A DNA stretch of 64,000 nt from Enterocloster asparagiformis (GCA_018380885.1 JAGZSY010000004.1:248001-312000), one strand, 5' to 3'. Shown: positions 8,581 through 16,949, counted from the first letter of the stretch. The notes: a model not told the origin generated them from the letters alone. Translations and numbers: made by a program.

Positions 8581-8692
8581 TTCCGCGCTGTTTTCCATGA
8601 CTTTCGTTGGGCCGCGTCAACAAAAAACGTTCGGCGGGATACGGCCCGGGAAGCGTAACCTTTTGCGCGCCGCCGGCAACGGCAAAAGCTGT

Positions 8693-8721
8693 TTGCATTC
8701 CCGGTGAATTAATGTTAAATT
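8693..8721 (+). promoter_or_regulatory. Candidate promoter of the dehydrogenase-sirtuin-AKR cluster
   Basis: TTGCAT at 8693-8698 and TAAATT at 8716-8721 are 17 bp apart. The match is moderate. The transcript would start just before the hairpin repeat at 8732-8764. Confidence 0.4.
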
Positions 8722-8731
8722 ATTGGTAGAA

Positions 8732-8764
8732 CAATGGGCCGTTGGCGTAGCCTGCGGCCCATTG
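8732..8764. repeat. Dispersed hairpin repeat, copy A
   Basis: A perfect 10-bp inverted repeat (CAATGGGCCG at 8732-8741 with CGGCCCATTG at 8755-8764) has a 13-nt loop reading TTGGCGTAGCCTG. The same arms and a nearly identical loop recur in tandem at 52190-52271, so this is a repeated element rather than a chance hairpin. There is no T-run on the + strand. Confidence 0.7.
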
Positions 8765-8828
8765 CATTCAATAAAATGACGCCGCTCAGGAAATGGAGCG
8801 GCGCGGATATACAACAGGAGGATGGAAA

Positions 8829-9791
8829 ATGAAAATCGTAGTGCTGGAGCCCCTGGGCGTAAGCGTGGAATATGTGGACAAGCTGGCGGAGGGCCTGAGG
8901 TCCGTCGGACATGAGCTGGTGTACTGCGCCACAAAGGTGACGGACACCCCGTCCCTCGTTGAGCGGGGCCGGGATGCGGACATCCTGGTGATCGCCAACA
9001 TGCCCTTAAAGGGCGAGGTCATCCAGGGCTGCCCCAAGGTGAAATATATTGCGGTGGCCTTTACAGGCGTGGACCACGTGGATCTGGAGGCCTGCAGGGC
9101 GCGGGGCATCGCCGTGAGCAACGCGGCCGGCTACTCCACCAACGCGGTGGCGGAGCTGGTGTTCGGCCTGGCTATCGGCCTGTACCGCAGCATCCCGGCC
9201 TGCGACGGCAGGGCACGCACCGGCGGCACCAAGGACGGCCTGGTGGGGCCTGAGCTGAACGGCAAGACCATGGGCATCGTGGGGACCGGGGCCATCGGCC
9301 GCAGGGTGGCGGCCATCGCCGCGGCCTTCGGCTGCAAGCTTTTGGCCTACAGCCGCACGGAGCGCCGGGAGGTGAAGGAGCTGGGAGCCGAGTACGTGTC
9401 CCTGGAGGAATTGATGGAGCGAAGCGATATCGTCTCCCTCCACGTGCCGGTGACGGCCGACACCAAGGGGCTGATCGGCCGCGGGCTGCTGGCTAAGATG
9501 AAAAAGAGCGCCATTCTGATCAATACCGCCAGAGGGCCGGTGGTGGACAACGCCGCCCTGGCGGAGGCGCTGGAAAACGGAACCATCGCGGGGGCGGGCA
9601 TCGACGTGTTCGACATGGAGCCTCCGATCCCGGCGGACTATCCCCTGTTGAAAGCGCCCCACACCATCCTGACGCCCCACGTGGCCTTTGCCACGGACGA
9701 GGCCATGGAGATTCGCGCGGACATTACCATCGCCAATGTGGAGCACTGGATTGCCGGTGACCAGATCAATGTGATTCTCTCCGGGAACTGA
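8829..9791 (+). CDS. NAD-dependent D-2-hydroxyacid dehydrogenase
   Basis: This 320-residue protein of the D-isomer-specific 2-hydroxyacid dehydrogenase family reduces a 2-keto acid to the D-hydroxy acid with NAD(P)H. The Rossmann motif GIVGTGAIGRRVA lies near residue 150. The catalytic Arg is in INTARGPVVD (about 235), and the catalytic His is in TPHVAFAT (about 285). An in-frame ATG 36 bp upstream exists, but AGGAGG at 8816-8821 is correctly spaced only for the start chosen here. It is followed at close spacing by a sirtuin and an aldo/keto reductase. The substrate (glyoxylate, phosphoglycerate or other) is unresolved. Confidence 0.9.
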   Translation: MKIVVLEPLGVSVEYVDKLAEGLRSVGHELVYCATKVTDTPSLVERGRDADILVIANMPLKGEVIQGCPKVKYIAVAFTGVDHVDLEACRARGIAVSNAAGYSTNAVAELVFGLAIGLYRSIPACDGRARTGGTKDGLVGPELNGKTMGIVGTGAIGRRVAAIAAAFGCKLLAYSRTERREVKELGAEYVSLEELMERSDIVSLHVPVTADTKGLIGRGLLAKMKKSAILINTARGPVVDNAALAEALENGTIAGAGIDVFDMEPPIPADYPLLKAPHTILTPHVAFATDEAMEIRADITIANVEHWIAGDQINVILSGN

Positions 9792-9825
9792 GAAGCCCGG
9801 AGGCAGAGGGAAGGAGCGTTATCAT

Positions 9826-10557
9826 ATGGAAGGAAAACTGGAACAGCTGAAACAGTGGATCGGTGAGAGCAGTAATATTGTGTTCTTCGGCGGCGCGGGG
9901 GTGTCCACGGAGAGCGGGATTCCGGATTTCCGCAGCGTGGACGGCCTGTACAACCAGCAATACGCTTATCCGCCGGAGACCATCATCAGCCACAGCTTCT
10001 ATAAGCGCAATCCGGAGGAATTTTACCGCTTTTACAAGGACCGCATGCTGTTTGCGGACGCAAAGCCCAACGCCGCCCACAGGGCCTTAGCCAAGCTGGA
10101 GGCGGAGGGGAAGCTGAAGGCCGTGATCACCCAGAACATCGACGGGCTGCACCAGGCCGCGGGGAGCCGGGAGGTGCTGGAGCTGCACGGCTCTGTGCAC
10201 CGCAACTACTGTACCCGCTGCGGAAAGTTTTACGGCCTGGATTTTGTGATCCACAGCCAAGGCGTGCCGCGCTGCGACTGCGGAGGCGCGGTAAAGCCGG
10301 ACGTGGTGCTCTACGAGGAGGGCTTGGACAGCGCCACCCTGCAAAAATCCGTCCGCTATATCGGGCAGGCGGATATGCTGATCATCGGGGGCACCTCGCT
10401 GGTGGTATACCCGGCCGCAGGCCTGATCGACTACTACCGCGGAAATCGTCTGGTCCTGATCAACAAAGCCGCCACCTCCCGTGACTCCCAGGCGGATTTG
10501 ATCATCAACGGCAACATCGGGGAGGTTTTGGGGGCGGTCACCGGAATCCAATCATAA
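9826..10557 (+). CDS. cobB: NAD-dependent protein deacetylase (sirtuin)
   Basis: The 243-residue sirtuin removes acetyl groups from lysine using NAD+. The NAD-binding GAGVSTESGIPDFRS motif spans residues 23-37. TQNIDGLHQ is at 102-110, catalytic His121 lies in LELHGSVH, and a zinc knuckle is formed by Cys129, Cys132, Cys150 and Cys152. The Tyr/Arg pair that marks SIRT5-type desuccinylases is not seen after the FRS motif, so deacetylation is the likely activity. It lies between two redox enzymes in one direction with short gaps, probably as an operon. Confidence 0.92.
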   Translation: MEGKLEQLKQWIGESSNIVFFGGAGVSTESGIPDFRSVDGLYNQQYAYPPETIISHSFYKRNPEEFYRFYKDRMLFADAKPNAAHRALAKLEAEGKLKAVITQNIDGLHQAAGSREVLELHGSVHRNYCTRCGKFYGLDFVIHSQGVPRCDCGGAVKPDVVLYEEGLDSATLQKSVRYIGQADMLIIGGTSLVVYPAAGLIDYYRGNRLVLINKAATSRDSQADLIINGNIGEVLGAVTGIQS

Positions 10558-10581
10558 TTGGAAGAAAGCAGGTAGAGAGAT

Positions 10582-11571
10582 ATGTATAAAGCAGCAGAGA
10601 ATCGTTACGACACTATGAGCTACCGCCGCTGCGGCAGGAGCGGCGTGCTTTTGCCGGCCATCTCCCTGGGTCTCTGGCAGAACTTCGGCCTGGAGAAGCC
10701 CCTGGACGAGCAGCGCCGGATCCTGTGCCGGGCATTTGACCTGGGGATCACCCACTTTGACCTGGCCAACAACTACGGCCACCCGGCCAGAGGAAAGGCG
10801 GAGGAGAACTTCGGCGCCATTTTAAAGTCGGACCTCATGCGCTACCGGGACGAGCTCTTTATCTCCACCAAGGCGGGTTTCGATTTCTGGCCTGGCCCCT
10901 ACGGAAACTGGGGCTCCCGGAAATACCTGATGGCCAGCCTGGATTCTAGCTTAAAGCGCATGGGGCTGGACTATGTGGACGTGTTTTACCACCACCGCCC
11001 GGACCCGGACACGCCCCTGGAGGAGACCATGGGCGCGCTGTCGGACATAGTGCGCCAGGGAAAGGCCCTGTATGTGGGAATTTCCAATTACCAGGCCAAC
11101 GAGGCCGCAAAGGCCATCGCCGTCCTGAAAGCCAACGGCACCCCATGCCTGATCCACCAGCCCCGCTACAACATGTTTGAGCGCTGGGTGGAGGACGGGC
11201 TTCTGGGCGTGCTGGACCGCGGCGGCGTGGGCTGTATCTGCTTCAGCCCGCTGGCACAGGGCGCGCTTACGGGACGGTATCTGGACGGAATCCCGGAGGG
11301 GTCCCGGGCCTCCCGGGAGGGCACCACCATCGCCGGGCGGTATCTGACCGAGGATAAGCTGGCCAAGATTCGGGCGCTGAACGAGATCGCCGCCGCCCGG
11401 GGCCAGAGCCTGGCGCAGATGGCGCTGCTCTGGGTGCTCAGGCGCAGGGAGGTGACCTCGGTCCTGATCGGGGCCAGCAGCACGGCACAGCTGGAGGACA
11501 ATGTGGCTGCCCTGAAGGGTCCTGGCTTCACCGCGGACGAGCTGGCGGCCATAGACCGAATCTTGAAATGA
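10582..11571 (+). CDS. Aldo/keto reductase, L-glyceraldehyde 3-phosphate reductase type (Gpr/YghZ-like)
   Basis: The 329-residue NADPH-dependent reductase is a TIM barrel. The catalytic Asp/Tyr/Lys/His tetrad appears as HFDLANNYG, STKAGF and YHHRPDPDTPLEE. The N-terminal YRRCGRSGVLLPAISLGLWQ and the AAKAIAVLK segment resemble E. coli Gpr (YghZ), which detoxifies L-glyceraldehyde 3-phosphate and methylglyoxal. The substrate is inferred from similarity only. It is co-directional with the sirtuin gene (24-bp gap), and its stop lies 23 bp before the DUF951 gene. Confidence 0.88.
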   Translation: MYKAAENRYDTMSYRRCGRSGVLLPAISLGLWQNFGLEKPLDEQRRILCRAFDLGITHFDLANNYGHPARGKAEENFGAILKSDLMRYRDELFISTKAGFDFWPGPYGNWGSRKYLMASLDSSLKRMGLDYVDVFYHHRPDPDTPLEETMGALSDIVRQGKALYVGISNYQANEAAKAIAVLKANGTPCLIHQPRYNMFERWVEDGLLGVLDRGGVGCICFSPLAQGALTGRYLDGIPEGSRASREGTTIAGRYLTEDKLAKIRALNEIAAARGQSLAQMALLWVLRRREVTSVLIGASSTAQLEDNVAALKGPGFTADELAAIDRILK

Positions 11572-11594
11572 CAGGAAATGGAGCTGACTAAACT

Positions 11595-11825
11595 ATGAAT
11601 GAAAAGCCGAATTACGAGGTGGGCGACATCGTCAAGCTGAAAAAACCCCATCCCTGCGGCAGCAGCCAGTGGGAGATTCTGCGCGTGGGCGCCGATTTCC
11701 GCCTGAGCTGCGTGGGCTGCGGCCATCAGATCATGGTGCCGCGAAAGCTGGTGGAGAAGAATACCAGGGGGTTGACAAAAAAGGGCGGTGAGTCCGAAAA
11801 AAACGGAAAAAACCTTGAAAAATAG
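11595..11825 (+). CDS. DUF951 domain-containing protein
   Basis: This 76-residue protein contains a compact DUF951 domain, seen as GDIVKLKKPHPCGSSQWEIL followed by LSCVGCGHQIMVPR. Three conserved cysteines suggest metal binding. DUF951 is widespread in Firmicutes and is usually placed beside rpsF-ssb-rpsR, as it is here, but its function is unknown. The last 20 residues are a lysine-rich tail. Confidence in the family is high; no role is claimed. Confidence 0.88.
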   Translation: MNEKPNYEVGDIVKLKKPHPCGSSQWEILRVGADFRLSCVGCGHQIMVPRKLVEKNTRGLTKKGGESEKNGKNLEK

Positions 11826-11847
11826 CAAGAAAACCGGAAAAAACCGC

Positions 11848-11876
11848 TTGCTTTTGTCCCACAAATTTGGTACAAT
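11848..11876 (+). promoter_or_regulatory. Promoter of rpsF-ssb-rpsR
   Basis: TTGCTT at 11848-11853 and TACAAT at 11871-11876 are 17 bp apart. They sit 77 bp upstream of rpsF and within the tail of the gap after the DUF951 gene. Confidence 0.65.
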
Positions 11877-11898
11877 AATACTCCGTGACATATTATAT

Positions 11899-11945
11899 CC
11901 TTGCTCCCGTTACTGAAAGCGGGGGCCAGAGACCACAAGGAGGTA
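11899..11945 (+). promoter_or_regulatory. Probable S6:S18 autoregulatory leader
   Basis: The rpsF leader contains a CCCG...CGGG hairpin (CTCCCGTTACTGAAAGCGGG) followed by ACCACAAGGAGG. In Firmicutes the rpsF leader folds into an S6:S18-binding hairpin with a CCG element that represses the operon. The position and CCG-containing hairpin agree, but the fold was not computed. Confidence 0.45.
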
Positions 11946-11952
11946 AAGCAAG

Positions 11953-12240
11953 ATGAACAAGTATGAATTAACCGTTGTTCTGAATGTGAAGCTGGAAGAC
12001 GAAGAGCGCGCTGCAGCACTGGAAAAGGTAAAAGGTTACATCACCCGTTTCGGTGGCACTGTGACCAACGTAGATGAGTGGGGTAAGAAGAGACTTGCAT
12101 ATGAGATCCAGAAGATGCACGAAGCTTACTACTATTTCATTACGTTTGAGTCCGATTCTGTATGCCCGAACGAAGTTGAAGCACACATTCGTATTATGGA
12201 ACCAGTGATCAGATACTTATGCGTAAGAGTAGACGCATAA
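11953..12240 (+). CDS. rpsF: 30S ribosomal protein S6
   Basis: This 95-residue small-subunit protein starts MNKYELTVVLN and includes the conserved GGTVTNVDEWGKKRLAYEIQ region (residues 35-55). It forms a heterodimer with S18 in the ribosomal platform. It is the first gene of the conserved rpsF-ssb-rpsR operon, and its leader is a probable autoregulatory site. AAGGAGG lies 7-8 nt before the ATG. Assignment is secure. Confidence 0.97.
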   Translation: MNKYELTVVLNVKLEDEERAAALEKVKGYITRFGGTVTNVDEWGKKRLAYEIQKMHEAYYYFITFESDSVCPNEVEAHIRIMEPVIRYLCVRVDA

Positions 12241-12279
12241 TCTCAGCCGCATAAGAAGTTAAAAAGGAAGAGTGATCGT

Positions 12280-12747
12280 ATGAACAGAGTTATCTTAATG
12301 GGAAGATTGACGAGAGACCCGGAAGTGAGATATTCGCAGGGCGAGCGCTCCATGGCGATTGCCCGTTACACGCTTGCGGTGGACCGCAGAGGGCGCAGGA
12401 ACCAGGACAATGGAGAACAGTCGGCTGATTTCATCAACTGTGTGGCCTTTGACCGCGCGGGTGAGTTCGCTGAGAAGTATTTCCGCCAGGGCATGAGAGT
12501 ATTGGTGTCCGGGAGAATCCAGACAGGTAGCTATGTTAACAAAGACGGTCAGAAAGTATACACCACCGAGGTTATCCTGGACGACCAGGAGTTCGCAGAC
12601 AGTAAGGGCGCATCCTCTGACAGCGCGGGCGGTTACGGCTATCAGCAGTCCGCTCCGGCCCAGAGACCTGCCCCTGCCAGCGCGATTGGTGATGGGTTTA
12701 TGAACATTCCTGACGGAGTGGAGGACGAGGGCCTTCCGTTTAACTAG
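12280..12747 (+). CDS. ssb: Single-stranded DNA-binding protein
   Basis: The 155-residue SSB has an N-terminal OB fold (MNRVILMGRLTRDPEVRYSQ to about residue 105), a Gly/Ala/Gln-rich linker and an acidic tip ending in EDEGLPFN. The tip resembles the DDDIPF peptide that recruits replication and repair partners, here extended by one residue after Phe. It protects single-stranded DNA in replication and recombination. It lies between rpsF and rpsR, its standard place in Firmicutes. Confidence 0.96.
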   Translation: MNRVILMGRLTRDPEVRYSQGERSMAIARYTLAVDRRGRRNQDNGEQSADFINCVAFDRAGEFAEKYFRQGMRVLVSGRIQTGSYVNKDGQKVYTTEVILDDQEFADSKGASSDSAGGYGYQQSAPAQRPAPASAIGDGFMNIPDGVEDEGLPFN

Positions 12748-12784
12748 GATGTTCCACTGTAGATCATAAAGGAGGACAACACCA

Positions 12785-13054
12785 ATGGCATTTAATAAAT
12801 CAGACAGACCTGATGGAGCTAAGATGAGAAGACCGGGCGGAATGCGCAGAAGAAAAAAAGTATGCGTTTTCTGTGGTGACAAGAACGGCACCATCGATTA
12901 CAAGGATGTAAATAAGTTAAAGAGATACGTATCCGAGAGAGGTAAAATTCTTCCCAGAAGAATTACCGGCAACTGTGCAAAGCACCAGAGAGCCCTGACC
13001 GTAGCCATCAAGCGCGCTCGTCATATCGCCCTGATGCCTTACACCTGCGATTAA
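12785..13054 (+). CDS. rpsR: 30S ribosomal protein S18
   Basis: This 89-residue protein carries an N-terminal basic extension and the conserved core [28 protein letters not shown] and [14 protein letters not shown]. It binds S6 and 16S rRNA in the platform of the small subunit. Cysteines in VCVFCG suggest the zinc-binding (C+) form of S18, although only part of the usual four-ligand set is evident (inference). GGAGG precedes the ATG. A terminator follows at 13093-13129. Confidence 0.97.
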   Translation: MAFNKSDRPDGAKMRRPGGMRRRKKVCVFCGDKNGTIDYKDVNKLKRYVSERGKILPRRITGNCAKHQRALTVAIKRARHIALMPYTCD

Positions 13055-13092
13055 TCGCTTTATTAAGTATCCGGATCGGAAAATATGATATT

Positions 13093-13129
13093 AAAAATGA
13101 CCTTATATGAGAATATAGGGTCATTTTTT
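13093..13129 (+). terminator. Terminator of the rpsF operon
   Basis: A 16-bp stem with one G.U pair (13093-13108 with 13113-13128) and a 4-nt loop is closed by A-rich and T-rich arms. It ends TTTTTT, so it may work on both strands. Confidence 0.85.
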
Positions 13130-13176
13130 GTTGCTATAAAGCAGTATTTGATGCGGCGTGGATCGGCCGTATTTGA

Positions 13177-13476
13177 TTAGTGCTTGATATTTTTTTCCCT
13201 TAACGACTTGATGATAGCTGCAACAGCCTTCGCGTCATCCGGGGACAGCCCCTCAAGGCTGATATGGTTGTTTGATTTACGCCCCAGCAGGTAATCAGAG
13301 GATACATTGAAAACATCACATAAATCCAGCAGTTTGGAAATGGCCGGCACTCTCTCGCCGCGTTCCCATGCCGAAATCAAGGCGCTTGTAACATTTAAAG
13401 CGTTGGCCAGTTCGCCTTGGCTTAAGTGATGGTTTTTTCGTAATTGGGAAATGCGGTTGCTCAGGCCCTCTATCAT
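13177..13476 (-). CDS. XRE-family transcriptional regulator (first of two)
   Basis: This 99-residue protein has an N-terminal HTH_3 domain (about residues 8-63: LSQGELANALNVTSALISAW is the helix-turn-helix) and a short C-terminal tail. It is divergent from the glycosyltransferase gene at 13693, and the shared gap has a promoter with flanking TAAACTA/TAGTTTA half-sites. It therefore probably represses the downstream genes and itself (inference). A second XRE protein of the same size and layout lies at 16942-17229, with a similarly built upstream region. Confidence 0.88.
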   Translation of the reverse strand: MIEGLSNRISQLRKNHHLSQGELANALNVTSALISAWERGERVPAISKLLDLCDVFNVSSDYLLGRKSNNHISLEGLSPDDAKAVAAIIKSLREKNIKH

Positions 13477-13517
13477 AAATCATCCTCCAATCATATATTT
13501 CATTCATTTTACAGTCA

Positions 13518-13562
13518 TAAACTAAATTTTAGGTTGAAATTTATAAATGCATAGTTTATAGT
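13518..13562 (+). promoter_or_regulatory. Promoter with inverted half-sites before the glycosyltransferase gene
   Basis: TTGAAA at 13534-13539 and TATAGT at 13557-13562 are 17 bp apart. TAAACTA at 13518-13524 and its inverse TAGTTTA at 13552-13558 flank the -35 and overlap the -10, as expected for a repressor site. The rest of the gap to 13692 shows only the GGAGG site for the next gene. Confidence 0.55.
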
Positions 13563-13692
13563 AGGGACATGGGGAAATTTGTAATTCACATCATGAGAGC
13601 AAACAAAATGAAACGGCCCGGAGAAAAATATATCCGAAGTGATCTGATTATATTAGGGAAGCCGTTTTCTGCCCCACAGGAGGCCATTTTAA

Positions 13693-14634
13693 ATGGATAA
13701 AATTGCAGTTCTGATTCCTTGCTATAATGAGAGCCAGACAATTGGCAAGGTGGTGAACGACTGGAAAAAGCAATTGCCGGAAGCTGCTATTTACGTATAT
13801 GACAACAATTCTACTGATGGCACCGACACCGTCGCCAGAAATGCAGGCGCTATCGTGCGGTATGAACATCAACAGGGGAAGGGAAACGTTGTCAGAAGGA
13901 TGTTCCGGGAAATAGACGCCTGCTGCTATATTATGGTTGATGGCGATGATACTTATCCGGCGGATACGTGCAAAGCCATGGTGGATAAGGTCTTGGTGGA
14001 GCAGGCGGATATGGTGATCGGCGACCGTCTGTCGTCCACTTATTTTACAGAAAATAAAAGGCCGTTCCACAATATGGGTAACACGGTGGTGCGTTTCTGT
14101 ATTAATCATTTGTTCAAGAGCCATATCAGTGACATCATGACTGGTTACAGAGCTTTCAGCTACCAGTTTGTGAAGTCATTTCCTGTTCTCTCAAAGGGCT
14201 TTGAAATTGAAACAGAAATGTCGGTCCACGCGGTTGACAAGAACATGCACATTGAACATGTCATTATAGAATACCGGGATCGGCCGACGGGAAGCGAATC
14301 GAAATTGAATACATTTTCAGACGGAATGCGTGTGCTGAAAACCATATTCAATTTATACCGGGATTATAAGCCGGTGAGGTTTTTCGGAGCGGCGGCTTTG
14401 GCGCTGTTTCTGTTGTCTGCGTGTTTTTTCGTACCTATATTAATTGAGTATATAAGGACCGGCCTGGTACCCCATTTCCCAACGTTGATTGTCTGCGGCT
14501 TCTGCACAATAGCGGCGCTCCTATCCCTGTTTTCAGGGCTCATTTTACAGACACTGATACAGAAAAACCGGCAGGAATTCGAATTTCGCTTGTTGGGTGT
14601 GAATGAGGAGTATAAACAAAAGACAGGGTCGTGA
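13693..14634 (+). CDS. Glycosyltransferase family 2 with C-terminal membrane anchor
   Basis: The 313-residue protein has a GT-A domain at residues 1-220: IAVLIPCYNES, YDNNSTDGTD and the DxD-like VDGDDTYPADT. Two predicted membrane helices lie at about 230-255 and 265-290. This layout resembles polyprenyl-phosphate mannosyl/glucosyltransferases (DPM1/GtrB-like), which put a sugar on a lipid carrier at the inner membrane face. Codon use is less GC-rich than in the flanking genes. The next gene overlaps it by 32 bp and encodes a polytopic membrane protein, which may use the lipid-linked sugar (inference). Confidence 0.88.
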   Translation: MDKIAVLIPCYNESQTIGKVVNDWKKQLPEAAIYVYDNNSTDGTDTVARNAGAIVRYEHQQGKGNVVRRMFREIDACCYIMVDGDDTYPADTCKAMVDKVLVEQADMVIGDRLSSTYFTENKRPFHNMGNTVVRFCINHLFKSHISDIMTGYRAFSYQFVKSFPVLSKGFEIETEMSVHAVDKNMHIEHVIIEYRDRPTGSESKLNTFSDGMRVLKTIFNLYRDYKPVRFFGAAALALFLLSACFFVPILIEYIRTGLVPHFPTLIVCGFCTIAALLSLFSGLILQTLIQKNRQEFEFRLLGVNEEYKQKTGS

Positions 14635-16459
14635 ATGGAGGTTTTGTTTGGATTGCCGGGAAATTACATACAAAGGTAGGATAATAGGTGAGGCAGCAAT
14701 TTCCATTGGCGCTGTTATTTCGGTCAGTGGATTGGTGGAAATTTACGGGTTATATGACAGGATATATTTTAATAAGAGCGTGATGTCCCTGGCCGTATTT
14801 TTGCTATCCTTTGGGATGGTAAAAAGAGCGGGGGAAGATTGGAGGAAGGATAAGCGCACGGCTTGTTATGCGTTTTCCTTATCGTTGCTCCTGATATTTA
14901 CTGAAATATTGGGCGCAGGCCTGCGCCTATCGGCCAATATTGGCGGGGTGGATTTTAACGGCGTAACCGTCTTGTGGATGACATTCAGTTCGGCCATGCT
15001 CAGCCCAATAGCGGAACCCTTCTTTTTTAGGCTTATACACGCAGGCGGGGAGCTGCCGGAAACGGGCGGCCGGCGCGGCTCGTTAAGAAGGGTATTCCTG
15101 ATGACATGGCTGACCTTGTTCCTGTGCTATATTCCGTGTTTCCTCGCTTTTTATCCGGGATTATACTGCTATGACATGATTTGGCAGTGGGAAATGTTTG
15201 CGAGCGGCATATGGAACACGCACCATCCGCTGGTCCACACGCTTTTTGCAGGCGGAATCCTGGAACTGGGAAAAAAAATATTCGGTTCCTATAACGCGGG
15301 ACTGGCGCTTCATTCACTGATCCAGCTGGCGATACTTTCCGGAAGCGTCGCATTTGCAATCAGGTATATGGTGAAAATCCGGTTGTCCCGGAAGCTGCGC
15401 GCGGTGGCGCTGGCCTTTTACATCCTATTTCCATTTTTGCCGGTTACAGGACTTAGCACTACGAAGGATGTGATATTTGGGTGTCTGTTTTTAGTTTTTT
15501 TCGTGTGCATCTGCGATATGGTTACGGCGAAAGCCTTTTATCGGGGCCGGCGTTTCCTGCTTTTTTTTATGCTTTCCATTTTAATGGGACTATTCCGGAA
15601 CAATGCGGCCTATGGGCTTGGGGTTACAGGCGCCTGCTGCTTCGGGGCATGGATTGTAAAAACCTTTTCCGGAAAAAGGGACGCGTACCTGCTCCGGTTT
15701 TCAGCGCTGTTTTTCGCCTGTGTAATCGGTATTTTCAGCGGTTTCTCCGCGATGGAGAACGCGCTCAATGCAGGCAAGGGAAGCGTTGCGGAGATGTTGA
15801 GTATTCCCTGCCAGCAGCTGGCCAGAACGTATGTGTTCCATCAGGATTCATTGGGCTTGGATGACAAGGAAGAGATGGGGAAGTTTCTATCCCCGGAAGC
15901 CATGAACAGATATAAGTATTACGTGTCGGACCCTGTAAAGGCCGGGCTGGATGTGGATTACTTAAAACATCATAAGAGGGATTTTGTTCACATGTGGCTG
16001 AGACTGGGAAGCAGGTACCCGGGGGAATTTGTCTTGGCGCCTGTCTATAACACCATGGGCTTATGGTATATGGGGGGAGATTCAAGCTGCTATGTGGAGT
16101 ACGCCATGAGCCCGCCCTTTGACGGTGAACATGTGGTGGAACCCCGCAGTATTCTTCCGGCGTTGAGGGAGGGCTACCGCTGGTTCACCGACGGGAATAT
16201 CCAGAGGTCATTGCCCGCGGCGTCGCTTCTTTTTTACACGTCCTTCTACGCGTGGCTGGTTTTTATTTGTACCATTGTCATGTGGGCACAGAAGCGGTAT
16301 CGCTGTTTGATTCTTTCAGCGGTATTACTCGGTTACATGTTTTCTCTTGTACCCGGCCCCTGCATTATAATCCGGTATATGTTCGGTATCATACTGTGCG
16401 TCCCGGTCATGATGGCTCTGACGTTCTACAGAGCCGACGGCGGCAAAAAGGGCCGTTGA
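14603..16459 (+). CDS. DUF6020-family polytopic membrane protein
   Basis: This membrane protein of about 600 residues has many hydrophobic segments. The characteristic WLTLFLCYIPCFLAFYPGLY and YDMIWQWEMFASGIWNTHHP stretch near residues 170-210 resembles DUF6020 and GT-C-type glycosyltransferases, which use lipid-linked sugars outside the membrane. A C-terminal SxxPGPCIIIRYMFGI segment precedes the last helices. The 5' end is uncertain. ATG 14603 overlaps the upstream gene and lacks a good ribosome site, whereas TTG 14648 has GGAGG at 14637-14641 with 6-nt spacing and may be the real start. The function is inferred from the paired GT2 gene. Confidence 0.75.
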   Translation: MRSINKRQGREWRFCLDCREITYKGRIIGEAAISIGAVISVSGLVEIYGLYDRIYFNKSVMSLAVFLLSFGMVKRAGEDWRKDKRTACYAFSLSLLLIFTEILGAGLRLSANIGGVDFNGVTVLWMTFSSAMLSPIAEPFFFRLIHAGGELPETGGRRGSLRRVFLMTWLTLFLCYIPCFLAFYPGLYCYDMIWQWEMFASGIWNTHHPLVHTLFAGGILELGKKIFGSYNAGLALHSLIQLAILSGSVAFAIRYMVKIRLSRKLRAVALAFYILFPFLPVTGLSTTKDVIFGCLFLVFFVCICDMVTAKAFYRGRRFLLFFMLSILMGLFRNNAAYGLGVTGACCFGAWIVKTFSGKRDAYLLRFSALFFACVIGIFSGFSAMENALNAGKGSVAEMLSIPCQQLARTYVFHQDSLGLDDKEEMGKFLSPEAMNRYKYYVSDPVKAGLDVDYLKHHKRDFVHMWLRLGSRYPGEFVLAPVYNTMGLWYMGGDSSCYVEYAMSPPFDGEHVVEPRSILPALREGYRWFTDGNIQRSLPAASLLFYTSFYAWLVFICTIVMWAQKRYRCLILSAVLLGYMFSLVPGPCIIIRYMFGIILCVPVMMALTFYRADGGKKGR

Positions 16460-16493
16460 TACCGTGGAAAAATATGTGACTTTAGATTAGCTG

Positions 16494-16530
16494 ATAGGAA
16501 TAACCGGTTTGTTGGGTTATTCCTATTTTT
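16494..16530 (+). terminator. Terminator after DUF6020 gene
   Basis: A perfect 12-bp stem (16494-16505 with 16515-16526) is followed by TTTT. The rest of the gap 16460-16637 is AT-rich and holds no other gene. Confidence 0.8.
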
Positions 16531-16637
16531 ATTGCAACAAATAAGGCGGTTTATAAAAAAATAAACCGAAAACTGCAGCCTGTTAAAACCATTCCCGATT
16601 GCGCAGGTACTTATAGTACAGAGGAGGTGCACAGGAG

Positions 16638-16928
16638 ATGATGGATGAAGAGAAATTGAGGGAAATCGGCGACGGGCTGTTTGGCTTTCGGGACAGCCTG
16701 GACCGGCGGATTCGGCAGCTGCGGGATATACGCAGGGCGCTGGATGTGGCGGAGTGCGGGCTGGAGGGGTTCCAGGACAGCGGCGGCGCCGGCGGAGCTG
16801 CCGTTCTGCGGCTGCTGTTACAGTATTTACAGGAATTGGAAGCAGATATGCAGCGCCACGCCCAGCAGATCGACCGGCTGGAGGCGGCCGCAGGGACGGC
16901 GGAGGAGAATTCAGGACAAAAAAAATAG
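16638..16928 (+). CDS. Small coiled-coil protein of unknown function
   Basis: The 96-residue acidic protein is almost wholly helical: heptad-like Leu/Ile spacing at residues 5-40 and 55-90, with a short Gly-rich break (SGGAGGAA) between. I recognise no family. AGGAGG lies upstream, and two ATG codons (16638 and 16641) are possible. It converges with the second XRE gene, and the stop codons of both sit inside one small hairpin. By place it could be a partner of the XRE regulator, but nothing in the sequence proves this. Confidence 0.6.
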   Translation: MMDEEKLREIGDGLFGFRDSLDRRIRQLRDIRRALDVAECGLEGFQDSGGAGGAAVLRLLLQYLQELEADMQRHAQQIDRLEAAAGTAEENSGQKK

Positions 16929-16949
16929 GATAGGCCGTATCCTACTTTT
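16926..16949. terminator. Shared terminator of convergent genes
   Basis: A 7-bp stem TAGGATA (16926-16932) / TATCCTA (16938-16944) with a 5-nt loop is flanked by an A-run on one side and TTTTT on the other. The TAG stop codons of both converging genes are the outer arms of the stem. Confidence 0.7.
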
